From Liolophura sinensis (lineage: Eukaryota > Mollusca > Polyplacophora > Chitonida > Chitonidae), in the NCBI RefSeq assembly GCF_032854445.1, contig NC_088302.1:9419338-9483337 (forward strand): a DNA stretch of 64,000 nt, written 5' to 3'. The notes under the pieces were generated by a model. The model was given only the letters and a program-made list of their open reading frames with translations. It ran no database searches and was not told the origin of the DNA. Of the stretch, positions 26,122 through 36,619 are shown piece after piece (the stretch's first letter is position 1; every line of letters begins with the position of its first letter). Both the position numbers and the translations under genes were made by a program.

Positions 26122-27589
26122 CTAGGATCGCAGGTATTTCATTCGTGTCGCACTGACGAACTTTTCCAGATCAGTCGTTACCATTTGACAGTCCTCAAGA
26201 CCAAAATGTATGTTCCCATGCCAACGGCTTGCCTCTATTGTCAGCGTCTTGCGTTTACCTACGTCCTCCAGACAAAAAGTTTGAAACAGACTGAGGATAG
26301 ATTTGAACTGTTCAACTTCAAACCAGAAGTCTTTTCCCTCGTCGTTTATTTGTGTCCAGAACTGTTTGGACAGTCGGTCGTATATTACGTACTCTTCTGG
26401 CGCCAATTCCTGGTGTTGACGTAGCACTTCCGGCGAATGGAGGCCCTGGTGCTTGGTGTAACCAGCTTTGACGTGCAGCGAGATGTAGACAATGTCCTCT
26501 GTATTCCAGCACAGGCGCCTCTTCAGAAGAACTAACGATGCGTCGTAGTATTCGTTAAGCAGCACAACTTTAAAGTCTGGCAGAATGTCATCCAAGTGCC
26601 TCTGTACAAATTTCTTGTCGTGGGTGTGTTCCCAAGGGATACCAAATCTTAACGATGCAAAATTAAGGTACCAGTTTCCTCTGGCTCTTGGGTGCTCTCT
26701 TTTGAAGGCTTTATAATATATCTCCAAAAATGTGGTTACCCGAAGTCTTTTGTCAGAGGACCTTCGCAAATGCCACGGAAGTTTTACGCTGTATGAGTTA
26801 TTGAAAAATTCAAATGAGGATAAAAAACGGGCGAAGGGATGTCTTACCAATGTTATCGTCACTGTGTCGTTCGGGAAGCACAACTGTATGGTGCTTCTGT
26901 TGTAAACTGAGTGGCGGAACAAAATGTCATATTTGGTGTTTGGTCGACTTTTGATGGGAGCAATCATTTCTGGTAACAGAGGAGACCTCGGAAAGTGATT
27001 GTTGTTTCCTAAACTTTTAATAGGGATGGCAAAACTTAGGTTTCTTTTTAGCCCAAAGCGCACAAGAATGCCTTCCAAAGTACCGCCACCTGTTTTTTCT
27101 ATTTTGAGAAACATCACATGTCGCTTTTCCTTGCAGGTTGTTCCTTCATATGCCCCAAACTGGACCAGTTGCTGAGGTGGAAGTTCCTGTGTAGTTGCTG
27201 GACTTCCTGATAACAGCAATCCTGAATCGTTATCAGTCCACAACATGAGGAAAAAAGCAATTCCTGCGCAGATGTAGATCGCCCTGAGTACCAGCTGTCG
27301 TAATCTGCAGCGAGAATGGAATTATTTACTCTATACGCTGTATAAACGTTAAAAAAAACGTCTTGCTCAAGGCAATGGTACCAACAGAACCAAAAGTATA
27401 CCTGTCCCGGGGAGCATTCTCGAGATTTAAGAGATGCACTAATCATAACCACACAAATATTGACCAACATCTCATGAGGCAAGTAATATTATGGAACAAC
27501 TTCAAAGCACAGAGGTAAGATGTGCTAAATGTCTTATAAGGGTGTTTTTCTACATACCTGCAACGGTCACGGCAACAGCTAAAAGCCAT
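26122..27589 (-). CDS. Galactose-3-O-sulfotransferase family protein (Gal3ST), two exons
   Basis: Golgi type II sulfotransferase that transfers sulfate from PAPS to the 3-OH of galactose on glycans or glycolipids (family knowledge). Exon 1 codes from the ATG at 27589 to 27558 with donor GTATGT. Exon 2 runs 27304-26122 after a CTGCAG acceptor. The split codon (AG/A) restores the frame and gives 404 aa, near the family's usual length. A signal anchor lies at about residues 14-32 (LVLRAIYICAGIAFFLML). The PAPS 5'-phosphosulfate loop is FLKIEKTGGGTLEGIL (76-91), and the 3'-phosphate site is TLVRHPFARFLSSFEFF. The start choice rests on the reading frame and on the TM segment, part of which lies upstream of the first ATG in exon 2. 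It is convergent with TTLL13. A plus-strand TTTATT at 25531 could be its poly(A) signal. The exact acceptor sugar cannot be told. Confidence 0.88.
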
Positions 27590-29022
27590 ACTCAAACCAA
27601 AAGTAGTAGAAGCCTTTATACGTAACTTTGTGCGTATAGAACTACTGAGTTTGCCTTATATACAAGGAAAATTGAAGAAAACCCTGGCCTTAGTGAATTT
27701 CACACAGCTGGCCATACATTGATTGTAGGCGTATAAATTACACATTTATATATAGAGGGAGAGAGACAGAGGGAGATAAAATAAGTGACGGCGTTTATTT
27801 AGCAGATATCATATAGCCAATTAAATAATATTCGATTCAATAAAATATTGATCATGATATATACTGTCACGGGAACTGCTTGACAGTCGTGGGTTTCCAC
27901 ACGGAAGTACAATACTCGACCTGTAGGTACAACAACAATCAGAGACGTGTAGAGTTGAAGCTGTGTAGGAAGAGCCTATTCCAGACTGAGGGGGCATACC
28001 GATATCAGTCGTTATCTTCTTACACAGTCACCCTTTATCAAACATTTGTGTCCCTCTCAAACAGAACATTCGTAAACTTCAACTGTTAACAGGCTAATGT
28101 CAGTTAAAGAGCCGGACAAGTTTAAGACAAACAAAAACAATGTGACAATGTCCTTCCACTAAAACGATATATGAATGTGTACGACTTACCACACACGTAA
28201 CAGTAATTCTCGAAGAGGATAGTGCATTAACACTAAGAACATCAATACTGTTATGTGTTTGTTTACCTGTGTGTTAACTGGATGTTCAATTATGGCAGGT
28301 TTTTACGCTGGATTACACAACACCTAGATATCAGGTTCAACATCCATGTATTCTGTCTTGAGCATGCCAGACACCACTTATACGCATGTGTATCACTAGC
28401 ACATTGGTATTTATACTAAACCTGTTCATTATACACATTCATATGACAAACACCAAGATTGACATTTCGTCCAAATAATGCGTAATACTGTTTCAGCGCT
28501 ATAATAAAAGTTCCAAACAGTTCACAAAATCAGCACGCCTCGTGCCCTCACAACCCTTCCCGACTGTGTCTTCCGCTCCGACAGTTTGCTGTCGTATCAC
28601 TCATCGATGTCGCCAGAGAAGGTTTGTTCCTCGTCCATGGCGTCGATACTTGTTTCTCCATACTCTGTCGTTCAACTGGCTATTTCTTATCAGTGTCCGG
28701 GTTCTTTGTTGTGTCTCGTTCGTCTTCTGGACCATCTGTCACTGGCTGCACAGGTAAGACACTTCGGGCGTTTCCGGGAGGAAACCGTTCTTCTGTGCCT
28801 TCTTACCCATGGCGGCAGTGTTCGTCCAGTAAAGAGTTTCAGTCTGTCATGATGAATAATCAAGCTCCAGTAGCTGTTTTCCATCCTGTATATTACCGGA
28901 CTGATGCACTGTGTCACGACATATGGACCAAGCCACACACACTGCAGTTTTGGACACCTTCCTAGGCACGACTCCGACGATACATAGATCATGCTGTATA
29001 TTCGCTGTTTTACGCGTAGGTC
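27590..29022. other. Gene-free stretch upstream of Gal3ST
   Basis: Holds the likely Gal3ST promoter. A minus-strand splice-donor-like GTAAGTCG next to 28190 could end a 5' UTR exon. From about 28540 the G+C content rises and overlapping open frames occur on both strands, but none has recognisable homology, so none is called. Confidence 0.4.
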
Positions 29023-29424
29023 ATGAGTAGTATAGAATGTGGCTTTGGTTCCGTTTTGGGGATTCATTTTTTGTGGTTTTGGGGAGTCATTTTTTGTGGT
29101 GATGTGGTGGTGACGTCACGGGTGGGTTTTTTAAACGCCGCGGGGCGTATGTGTATAGACTAGTGTGATATAGTGTACAGTATAACAGTATAGGGGAAAA
29201 AGAGAGAAAAAAAAGAGGCAAAACGTCGGCTTGTAAAGTCGAGTGGGACAGCTCGAAAAGAGCTCCCGGGCGCCAAAACGGGCCAATGGGTGAGCCGGAT
29301 TTGCCCCAAAACTGCCCAATGGGGGGCCCGCAAAAACGGACCAATCAGCGTGCGAGAAGAGGTTACGTAAGAAAAAACGAACCAATCAGCGTGTGGTGAA
29401 TTTCCGCGTGGATAGGATAAAAAG
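29023..29424 (+). promoter_or_regulatory. Promoter cassette A: CRE, four CCAAT boxes, TATA-like
   Basis: In order: a perfect CRE (TGACGTCA, 29111-29118), a purine run, a conserved block 'GCAAAACGTCGGCTTGTAAA', a small hairpin (AGCTC-GAAAA-GAGCT), CCAAT boxes at 29283, 29316, 29341 and 29382 (the last two within CCAATCAGCGTG), and GATAAAAAG at 29416. Related cassettes occur at 33160-33232, 41180-41270, 42960-43245 (-) and 46876-47036 (-). The element spacing is that of a pol II promoter. Activity is inferred. Confidence 0.7.
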
Positions 29425-29427
29425 CCG

Positions 29428-29733
29428 GTGAAGACAGCGACCGGCAGCCCACTTAAAACGAAATTCCAAATTCCAAGGATCTACATCAGCCAGCTTCTTT
29501 ACCGTCAGGTAACTCGGCGAATTTCGGTCCACATTTATAATACAAAAATCCATGAAATTAACAAGAAGCTGACAAACAACCAGTTGGCCACCTTCTGGAG
29601 ACACCGGGGACTGATCCGACCACAAAAACAAATTCTAACCAACGACGGAGTGCACCTAAACACTCTAGGCCAGGAACTGTTCTACCGGTCTATGAAACGT
29701 GCTGTCTGCGCCGCCATGGGAGGCCAAAAATAA
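29428..29733 (+). pseudogene. SGNH/GDSL-hydrolase-like C-terminal fragment
   Basis: An open frame of about 100 codons that starts without ATG (GTG at 29428), straight after the TATA-like box. Its C-terminal part has FWRHRGL and DGVHLNTLGQELFYRS, the D-x-x-H block V of SGNH hydrolases as seen in SGNH domains carried by invertebrate retroelements. The N-terminal GDS block that holds the nucleophile is absent, so it is a truncated copy or the last exon of a spliced gene. Poly(A) signals (AATAAATAAA) lie at about 30050. It is the first coding piece after cassette A. The function is uncertain. Confidence 0.55.
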
Positions 29734-30465
29734 AAATTGGAAATAGAGAAGGAAATCAATTAAAGAAGAAGACAGGGAAAACAATAAGAAGACCCATGGG
29801 ACCAAAGAAACTTAACAACCAGGAAACGAAGACCAGAAACATAAAAGACATCATGACAATAGGACTATCTCTTGCTTCAACTAAGTGGATGAGGCCTGAC
29901 ATCCTTGCTCCTCATTTATACTTGTCGCACCTGTTACAGGCACAGGTTTCCAGTACGCTGGTTTTTCCTGGACGGCGTCCGGTATAAGTGGCGGGAGCCC
30001 CTTAACTCCACGCCACAGAGGAGGAAGCAAGAGAGCAAAACTGTTAACCAATAAATAAAGGCACTACTGTTGTTTTCTCTCTGTGTAAATTTCTGTATAG
30101 GCAACTCATTGTAATTCTTTAATGCAGATCTATGTATTTCTAATGTAAAGATAACGTTAATCTCTGTAAATAGCTTACTATTTATCCCCTTTCTGTTAAA
30201 TGACCATGGCAGCATTTGAACCTATACAATAAGCTGTAACATGCTACCACAAAGAGGTTAATCCCACTAATTGACTCATGTACATATGTAAATAGTATAC
30301 CAACGCACTGCTGTTATGTAACCAAAATATTCATGTGTTAAAAAAAAAAAAAAAAAAACACTGATTTGATGGGCCACGATATCCGCCAGGAAAGTGGCCC
30401 TAAAACCAGTAAATAAACAAAAAAGACCGGCAGCCTCAGACGCACCTGACGCTCTACCGGCCTGC
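29734..30465. other. Spacer with poly(A) signal and a 20-bp A-tract
   Basis: Contains AATAAATAAA near 30050, which could end a transcript from cassette A. A pure A-run at about 30340-30358 could mark an old retroposition end. No coding frame can be supported. Confidence 0.45.
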
Positions 30466-30640
30466 CTGCCTGCTGACGACCCGACCTACTGACCTGCCGA
30501 GAGAAGAGAAGAGAAGAGACTGCTACACGACCTACCTACCTGTACCTACCTGCCTGCCAGCCTGCTGACGACCCGACCTACTGACCTGCCGAGAGAAGAG
30601 AAGAGAAGAGACTGCTACACGACCTACCTACCTGCCTGGC
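30466..30640 (+). repeat. Two-copy tandem repeat (about 93 bp) in the PC4 gene leader
   Basis: Two near-identical units contain 'CTGACGACCCGACCTACTG', 'GAGAAGAGAAGAGAAGAG' and 'CTGCTACACGACC', directly before the uORF of the PC4-like gene. The leader is a C/T-and-G/A-rich low-complexity sequence with CCTGCCTG and CTAC motifs. Confidence 0.8.
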
Positions 30641-30643
30641 GAG

Positions 30644-30691
30644 ATGAAACGCTCCACCACCGTGAACCCCTGCATGCTGCCATCAGGATGA
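30644..30691 (+). other. uORF overlapping the PC4-like start (ATGA)
   Basis: ATG at 30644 opens 15 codons and ends in the TGA at 30689-30691, which overlaps the main ATG (30688) as ATGA. The first four residues (MKRS) are the same as those of the main protein, so one start region may be a duplicate of the other. A terminate-and-reinitiate arrangement is possible but inferred. Confidence 0.55.
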
Positions 30692-32157
30692 AACGCTCAG
30701 CGTCTGTACCCGCCCGGCTATCCACCATAGCCGAACAACAACAGCCTCCCGAGAAGAAGAGGAAGGTGTGCCTGCCCTTACCCAGCGAGGTTCTTGCCAA
30801 ATTACAGCTCGCCTCCTGGCTGTGGGTGGGGGTGTGTAGAGACGAGACGATTGAGATTTGCCAAGCACCGACAGACCCGAACGCTCCACCCAAACGCGTC
30901 AGGCTTGACGGGGTGGGGTGGACTCGGCTCAAGACCCTGGCTGCTGATCTACCTGAGGCGGGTTTACCTGTGCGGGAGCCACTCTCCAACGGGTACTTTC
31001 TGTCCACGCTGAGGAACTCGGAGGGTGTCCTGTACGTTCATGTGAAGAAATGGCGAGCCTACCAGCCGAACGGTCGACTCTACCCGACGAGTGAGGGTAT
31101 CACGCTCAAGTACTGGACTTACTGGCAAAAACTAGTCCAGGCCATCCCCGACATCGACGCCTTGGTGCTGATGGTGATCGAGGCTGGTGATAACGACGAC
31201 ATCCAAGAGCCCCAAGACCCCCAAGAGCCGGGGATGGGGATGGAGATGATGATGGAGACGGAGGAGGATGAGGGGAAGACTGAAGAGACTGGAGAAACTG
31301 GAGGTGAGGTGAATGCTGCTATGAGTGCTGCTTTAACCGCTGCTGTGACGGCTGCTGATGATGCGACTGCCGATGATGCGACTACTGCTGCTACTGCAAC
31401 CCCCAGCATCCCCGACGTCCCAGTGGAAAAGGTGGAAAAGGTGGAAAAGGCGGAGCCGTTAAACCCTGAGCTTGAGACGGCGCTAACAGCCTTGCTGTGG
31501 CAAGCTTACGATGTAGCTCTCCAACCCCACCTCCTCAAGTTACAGCGCGATGTGTACGGTCAACAATCCACCAACACCGCGAGTGATCCATCTCCTCCCC
31601 GACCTCCCTTGCTGGAGAACCGAGAGCTGGCCCTGAGTATCGTGGACGAGGCCCGTATGCGTTACCTGAAAGAGGGAACTGTGTTGGTCAAGTTCATGCG
31701 CCAGGCCCGTAAGACAGCCTCCCTCCCGTGGGCTGTGGAGAAGAGTGTGAAAGACCAACTGCGGCAGTTTTTAAATGAGACGCCGATCAACAAATCGAAC
31801 CCGGCATTCGCCCAGATGTACGTGGAGTATTTGATGACAGCCAACAACCTCTCCGCACCTGACGAGCAGCCTACAATCCGGCCTAACAACCAAGCCAACC
31901 AGCCTAACCAGGCTACCCAGACCACCCAGGCTACGATGACCGAGTGAGTGTGTTTTTGTTTTAACTGCACCACCCTTACCCAGCTTTTTTTTTTTTTGTT
32001 TGTTTTGTTTTTCCCTTCATACATTCTCGTTTTGTTTTTACCTATGTGTGTTTTTTACAGGAAGAGGACTAGGGTGGTGCACGTTATAAACATTGACCAG
32101 TGTCAGGACTTTCATATTGGCGATACAATCGTCATCACGAGACATTTCTCACCGTGA
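30688..32157 (+). CDS. PC4-like protein with NLS and C-terminal RHIM-like motif (2 exons, 450 aa)
   Basis: Exon 1 (30688-31943) ends at donor GTGAGTG. Exon 2 (32061-32157) follows acceptor TTTTTTACAG. The split codon (GA/G) keeps the frame, and AATAAA follows at about 32229. Residues 22-27 (EKKRKV) match the core of the SV40-type nuclear localisation signal. Residues 103-160 resemble the ssDNA-binding PC4/SUB1 fold: VLYVHVKKWRAYQPNGRLYP, EGITLKYWTYWQKL, then a terminal IPDID. Residues 44-88 may be a diverged first PC4 half. Then come an acidic Met/Glu stretch, an Ala/Thr-rich linker with VEK repeats, a helical region (about 260-390), an Asn/Gln/Thr-rich linker, and finally HVINIDQCQDFHIGDTIVI (426-444). 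The last segment resembles RHIM amyloid motifs (hydrophobic-x-IG core). PC4 similarity is fairly clear; RHIM is tentative. I cannot place it in a named family. Confidence 0.7.
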
Positions 32158-32228
32158 CACCAAAATAATGGACACTTACAGCATGTATTTATTCGGTCAT
32201 TCGTTTGTTCACTGTTCGAGTTCGAAAA

Positions 32229-32240
32229 AATAAATAAAAA
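32229..32240 (+). terminator. Poly(A) signal of the PC4-like gene
   Basis: AATAAATAAA lies about 70 bases after the exon 2 stop. It supports exon 2 as a true terminal exon and so the short RHIM-like tail as the protein's end. Confidence 0.55.
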
Positions 32241-32399
32241 AAGTTTTCAGGTTGACGACCCTGGTCTTTTGTGTTGGTTATTGTCTTTACCTGTTGGTGA
32301 AGGGATAGTCTATCTATCTATCGTTTTGATTGATGTGGCTAGGGTTCGGTCGGTGACGGCATTAGAATGACGACGGTGTCTTCTTTATGTCTTTTCTAG

Positions 32400-32656
32400 C
32401 TCCGTACAACGCCGCAATGGAAAGACTGGGTAGCTGTCGTCACCGACCTGCAAAGCTACACAAGTGTACTTCATAGTATGTTTGCGGATGGTAGGGTGAA
32501 CGGGGGACGACTGCAGGTGCTGCAAGCGTACACTGAAGACGTCTGTCAGCATGTCGAGGATTCCCGACCTATTCAAGCGTATTACGTAGAGATTGCTCGT
32601 CCCACATTAATAGAGGTCTATCAACGCTCCGTGTTACATACCTGTACATTGCTGTA
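32400..32656 (+). CDS. Open frame of about 85 codons downstream of the PC4-like gene, possible alternative last exon
   Basis: After an acceptor-like run (TATGTCTTTTCTAG) an open frame gives LRTTPQWKDWVAVVTDL and ends CTLL-stop. It looks like a small helical protein. The same frame is preserved residue for residue in the inverted copy at 46320-46568. If spliced directly from PC4 exon 1 the phase does not match: that join gives a short tail ending NGKTG. It is therefore either a separate gene with an unseen start or an exon used with another donor. Not recognised. Confidence 0.4.
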
Positions 32657-32709
32657 AATAATAATACTAATACTGTTACCTTACTATGGAATCCATCCCC
32701 GGTTTTTGT

Positions 32710-33766
32710 GTTTTCTTTTTTATATGGACTGGGTCAGTGTGTCAGGCTAGGGCTGGTATCTATCCCGATAGCTCCTATGTATTATGTATGGATGCACCAG
32801 CTAGCTGGCTGGCAACAATGTATACAATGTATACAAGGCGCGGCCGAGCAAAAAAAAAAAACCACGTGTCCAAACAAAAACCACGTATCAAAACAAAGCA
32901 CAGCTGACAACATTGTTGGCCTGACTGCAGGCTGGCTGGTGGGTAGGATCGCTCAGCGTGTCTTTGCAACACTGTTCGCCCAGGAAGGCTCACTGCTGCA
33001 GGCAGAGGGTCGGTGTTATGAACCGTAGACCCTGTCGGTGGGATTTTTTTTTGGGTGATCTGCCTGTCTGTCTACCTGCTGGTTGTGGTAGGGATGGATG
33101 GATCGACACCACACCCAAACATGCACGTACACTGGAGACTATACTCTGCTATACTCTACTCTACTCTATACTATATATAGGCGGTGTAGTGGAATAGAGC
33201 ACAGTAGAGTATAGGGGGAAAAAAAAGAGAAAAAACTTGGATCAGAAAATCTCGAAGCTTATAAGAAACTTGGAGGAGATCAATGTGATGGTATTTCGCA
33301 CATATTTCCAGCATCTATATTTTCACCAACATCCACATATTTAAGCAAGATATGTAACAGCCATTTCTTAAACGGTTAAATTCAATTATTCTTTATCCAC
33401 TAATCTTAAAACACATATACACAAGACAACCAAATGACCATGAAGGAGAAAACGACAACTACCAGGTTATATTAAAAAAATTCTTTTTTTCAATGTTTTA
33501 TTCTTTTCTATCAAAAATCTGAAATACGAAAGGATATACCGAAACATAAACTTGCAGTACTTGCTATGGGGAACCTAACAGAGCCCATACGTGTAAATGA
33601 TAAAAATGATATTGAAAATAAATGATAAATGGGTGCACTGAACAGCTAATTCGACTTTGAAAAGACCGGTCAAAGCAGGTGTCAAAATGTCTGGCTCTAT
33701 TAGTAGAGATTGCCAAATGACCATCGAAGAGAAAACGACAACTACCAGTAGGTCATCCATGGCTTT
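32710..33766. other. Spacer with a promoter-cassette remnant
   Basis: No gene can be supported. At about 33160-33232 lies the 'AGAGTATAGGGGGAAAAAAAAGAG' region of the promoter cassette without its CCAAT part. Two direct repeats of about 36 bp built on 'GAGAAAACGACAACTACCAG' lie at 33431-33466 and 33714-33749. A plus-strand TTTATT near 33498 could be the poly(A) signal of the A1CF-like gene. Confidence 0.5.
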
Positions 33767-36619
33767 TCACACGATCTGTTGGAAGCGTTCCACAGGTGGG
33801 TCGGGGTGGTTGGCATAGCTCGGCTGGGTGTAAGGACATGGTGGGCTAATGTACTCTAGGGCTGCAGCACAAAACAATAAACAATTCCAGTTATGCAAAT
33901 AGTTACTTTCCTGGCTAATATTCATTCAAAATATACTTGGGTAACCGCATGCATGTATGTATGTGAGCATTTAACCATTCATTCTTCAAACAAGCTGCTA
34001 AGACACAGAATACCTGATGCATGTCACAAGTGCTTACATAACGGCAAACAGCTCAGCTATGAATAGTAATTTTCAGCAATTAAGTTTTTTGCAGCATGTC
34101 TTATTGCATATTATCCAGTAAAGAAGTTTTTTTATACTTTTCATATACTGTTACAAACATGTAAAATGAGATAGCTCTTACTTTCTTAAATCAAGAAGCA
34201 AAGCTGGTTCAGGAAAGAAAGGAGAAATCAAAGCATACAATGACCACTTATTCAATGATGTATCATAAGTGAAAAAGGGTAGAGCTTGGGCGGTGAAGCA
34301 TTTGTTTGTCTTTCCTTTTTTATCTGGACACTAACTTTACCTTCAAGAGGCACACCTAACTGCATCAAAGTGTACTCCGCTGCAAAAACCTTTGCCCCCT
34401 CAACAGTAGAACACAGTTTATTTGGGGTAAATGGGTTACGATTTGGAAACTGAGTACCGAGAGCTGGTATGGTGATCTGAAAGACAAATGTACTTTACCA
34501 TAGATTAACAATGTAAATGCCTAACATCAACTTCTAAATGACACTTATACATGTATAAATCACAACCACGACATTCTTTTTTCGATTTACTTCAGATCAA
34601 TTATTTTTATAAGATAATTTACTTCTTATTCTTTCTGGTACACATGGACATGATTAATTGTATAAATAAATAATAAAAAAAAGTTACATTCCAGCAAAAG
34701 AACTTGATTCTTATCTCTTCAAACAAGTTTCTTATCAACATTTTGTTGAAACCTATGGTAGTACCTTGTACAAAAAGAGCTCTAAGAGCTGTTGGGCACC
34801 ACTTCCATCCCTTCCCATGAGAGAATGAAGCTGGTATACAGGACTTCCCTATCCATTCTTCTGGCAAAGGTCATCGAGCACCTATAGTGAACATCGTTAC
34901 ATGCATGACACTCTTGATTTACTGAAGCCTCACTAGGGCAATCGGACTATAAATTAAAGGTAATTAGTAAAACAAAAAATTCTTCCACAAAACAAAATCA
35001 TGGTCAAAGGTTAAACACAGAGCCTTGCATTATGACAACTTTCAATGATAACAAAACAGCCAATTTTTTTTTTAGCTATTAATACACCTGATTAACGAAA
35101 TTTAATTCAAAACTCATTACATGTATAGGAAATATTAGATAAGAATTAGTTTCTAAGTATGTTACCTGTTACTTCAAAGTTTAAACAAACACCCATCTTC
35201 AACGAAACTGAACTAACTCACCTTCTGGTTAATTGCACAATCGGTTCATGTCTTTTAGTATGGCGTAGGCAGATTATAGATTTTAAGACTGCGTAATCCT
35301 TTAAGCATGCTCCAGAATAAGTTGCAATGCGCAACTTTTTAATGGGATATGGGACCGGAAACCTTCTGCATTGACAACGATACACACCTCTGCTGGATGT
35401 TTCCTAAAGCCCCACCCCCTCATCATCCCTCGGCCTCGCACAAGGCTTCTGATGCCCATGGGACCTCGCTCTGCCAACGCCCTGCTAACAGTACAAAAAG
35501 CACAAATATTCAAGCTATTTCATGGTAAAAATTATGTGACTGAGCCTTCTTAAAGTTTCTTCTTCCTGCTTTTCCTCCTGAGATGTTCACATAAAATCAA
35601 ATATATTGAGCTATTCAGGTTTGGTTGATGAAACTTAATGCTTCTTTGTATACTTACATGTAAGAAGCTCATAAAACGTTTTTTTGAGGACATTGCATGG
35701 ATAACACATAAATGCAACTTCTTTCACGTCAAATGACTCTATCAACCACAATGGCAAAACCACTAAATATGGTAGTGTACCTTTCCAACATGTATGCTGT
35801 TGAATGGAAAGCTACAGAGTGACAATTAAAGAATATAGGTCACAGGTGGTACGAAGTTCACATTAATTCTTGGCAAAAAGCAAGCCCCTACCATTCAATA
35901 AAATCGCCTGTTTTCAATAAAGCTATGCCTTGCACAGTCTTGCAAATATTTCTGCTCCATGTGAAGCACCTTCCAACTGAAATCCGTCATTACCTCATTT
36001 TGGGTTTCAGTTGCCAAAGTAGACTTACCCATGTCATTTTTCTAGTTCTCACTCTGTACTCTGTATCCATTAGCATATCAGCAGGAGAGCTACAATACTG
36101 TACTTTGTAAAACCCACTTACATATGCTTATTTACAGTTACAGTTATTACAGACAAATCATAAGGTAAAATTTAATCTTAGGTTATCTAAGATTTCATCT
36201 TAGATGATCACAACTGAAATGATTTAAAACCAAAGACAAATATCCTGTTCCTGGTCTGAAACACACAAATGACAGAGCATCTGACACTTCTGAGAACCCT
36301 GATATTAAACAGACAAACTGGACACACACGGTGGAATATGACAACCTATGCTCTTAATTCCGCAAATATTGTTCTAAGCTAACCGATTTTTTATAAAAAT
36401 TCCAAGAATACAACTCTATTCTGACTGCAAGATCATCTGCTGTGCTGGATTCTCATCTGTATTCTTATATTGGGTGAACAGAGTTGTGGATTTCAGGCCA
36501 AAATAGTTCTTACCTTGCGGGTGGTGGAGACATCGGGTTGTAATACAATGGAGGCGAGTAACTAGGATCATTGCCATAGCCCTGAAAAATTTGTCACAGT
36601 ATCAAGTACACTTGTCATA

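Noticed and set aside
26119-26424. 101-codon plus-strand frame
   Set aside because: Shadow of the Gal3ST coding exon on the opposite strand.
28542-28965. Overlapping open frames on both strands in a G/C-richer stretch
   Set aside because: No domain, no consistent frame and no splice evidence; the open frames are explained by base composition.
31119-31409. Minus-strand open frame opposite the PC4-like gene
   Set aside because: It is an Ala/Ser/Val-rich shadow of the Ala/Thr- and acidic-rich linker of the plus-strand gene.
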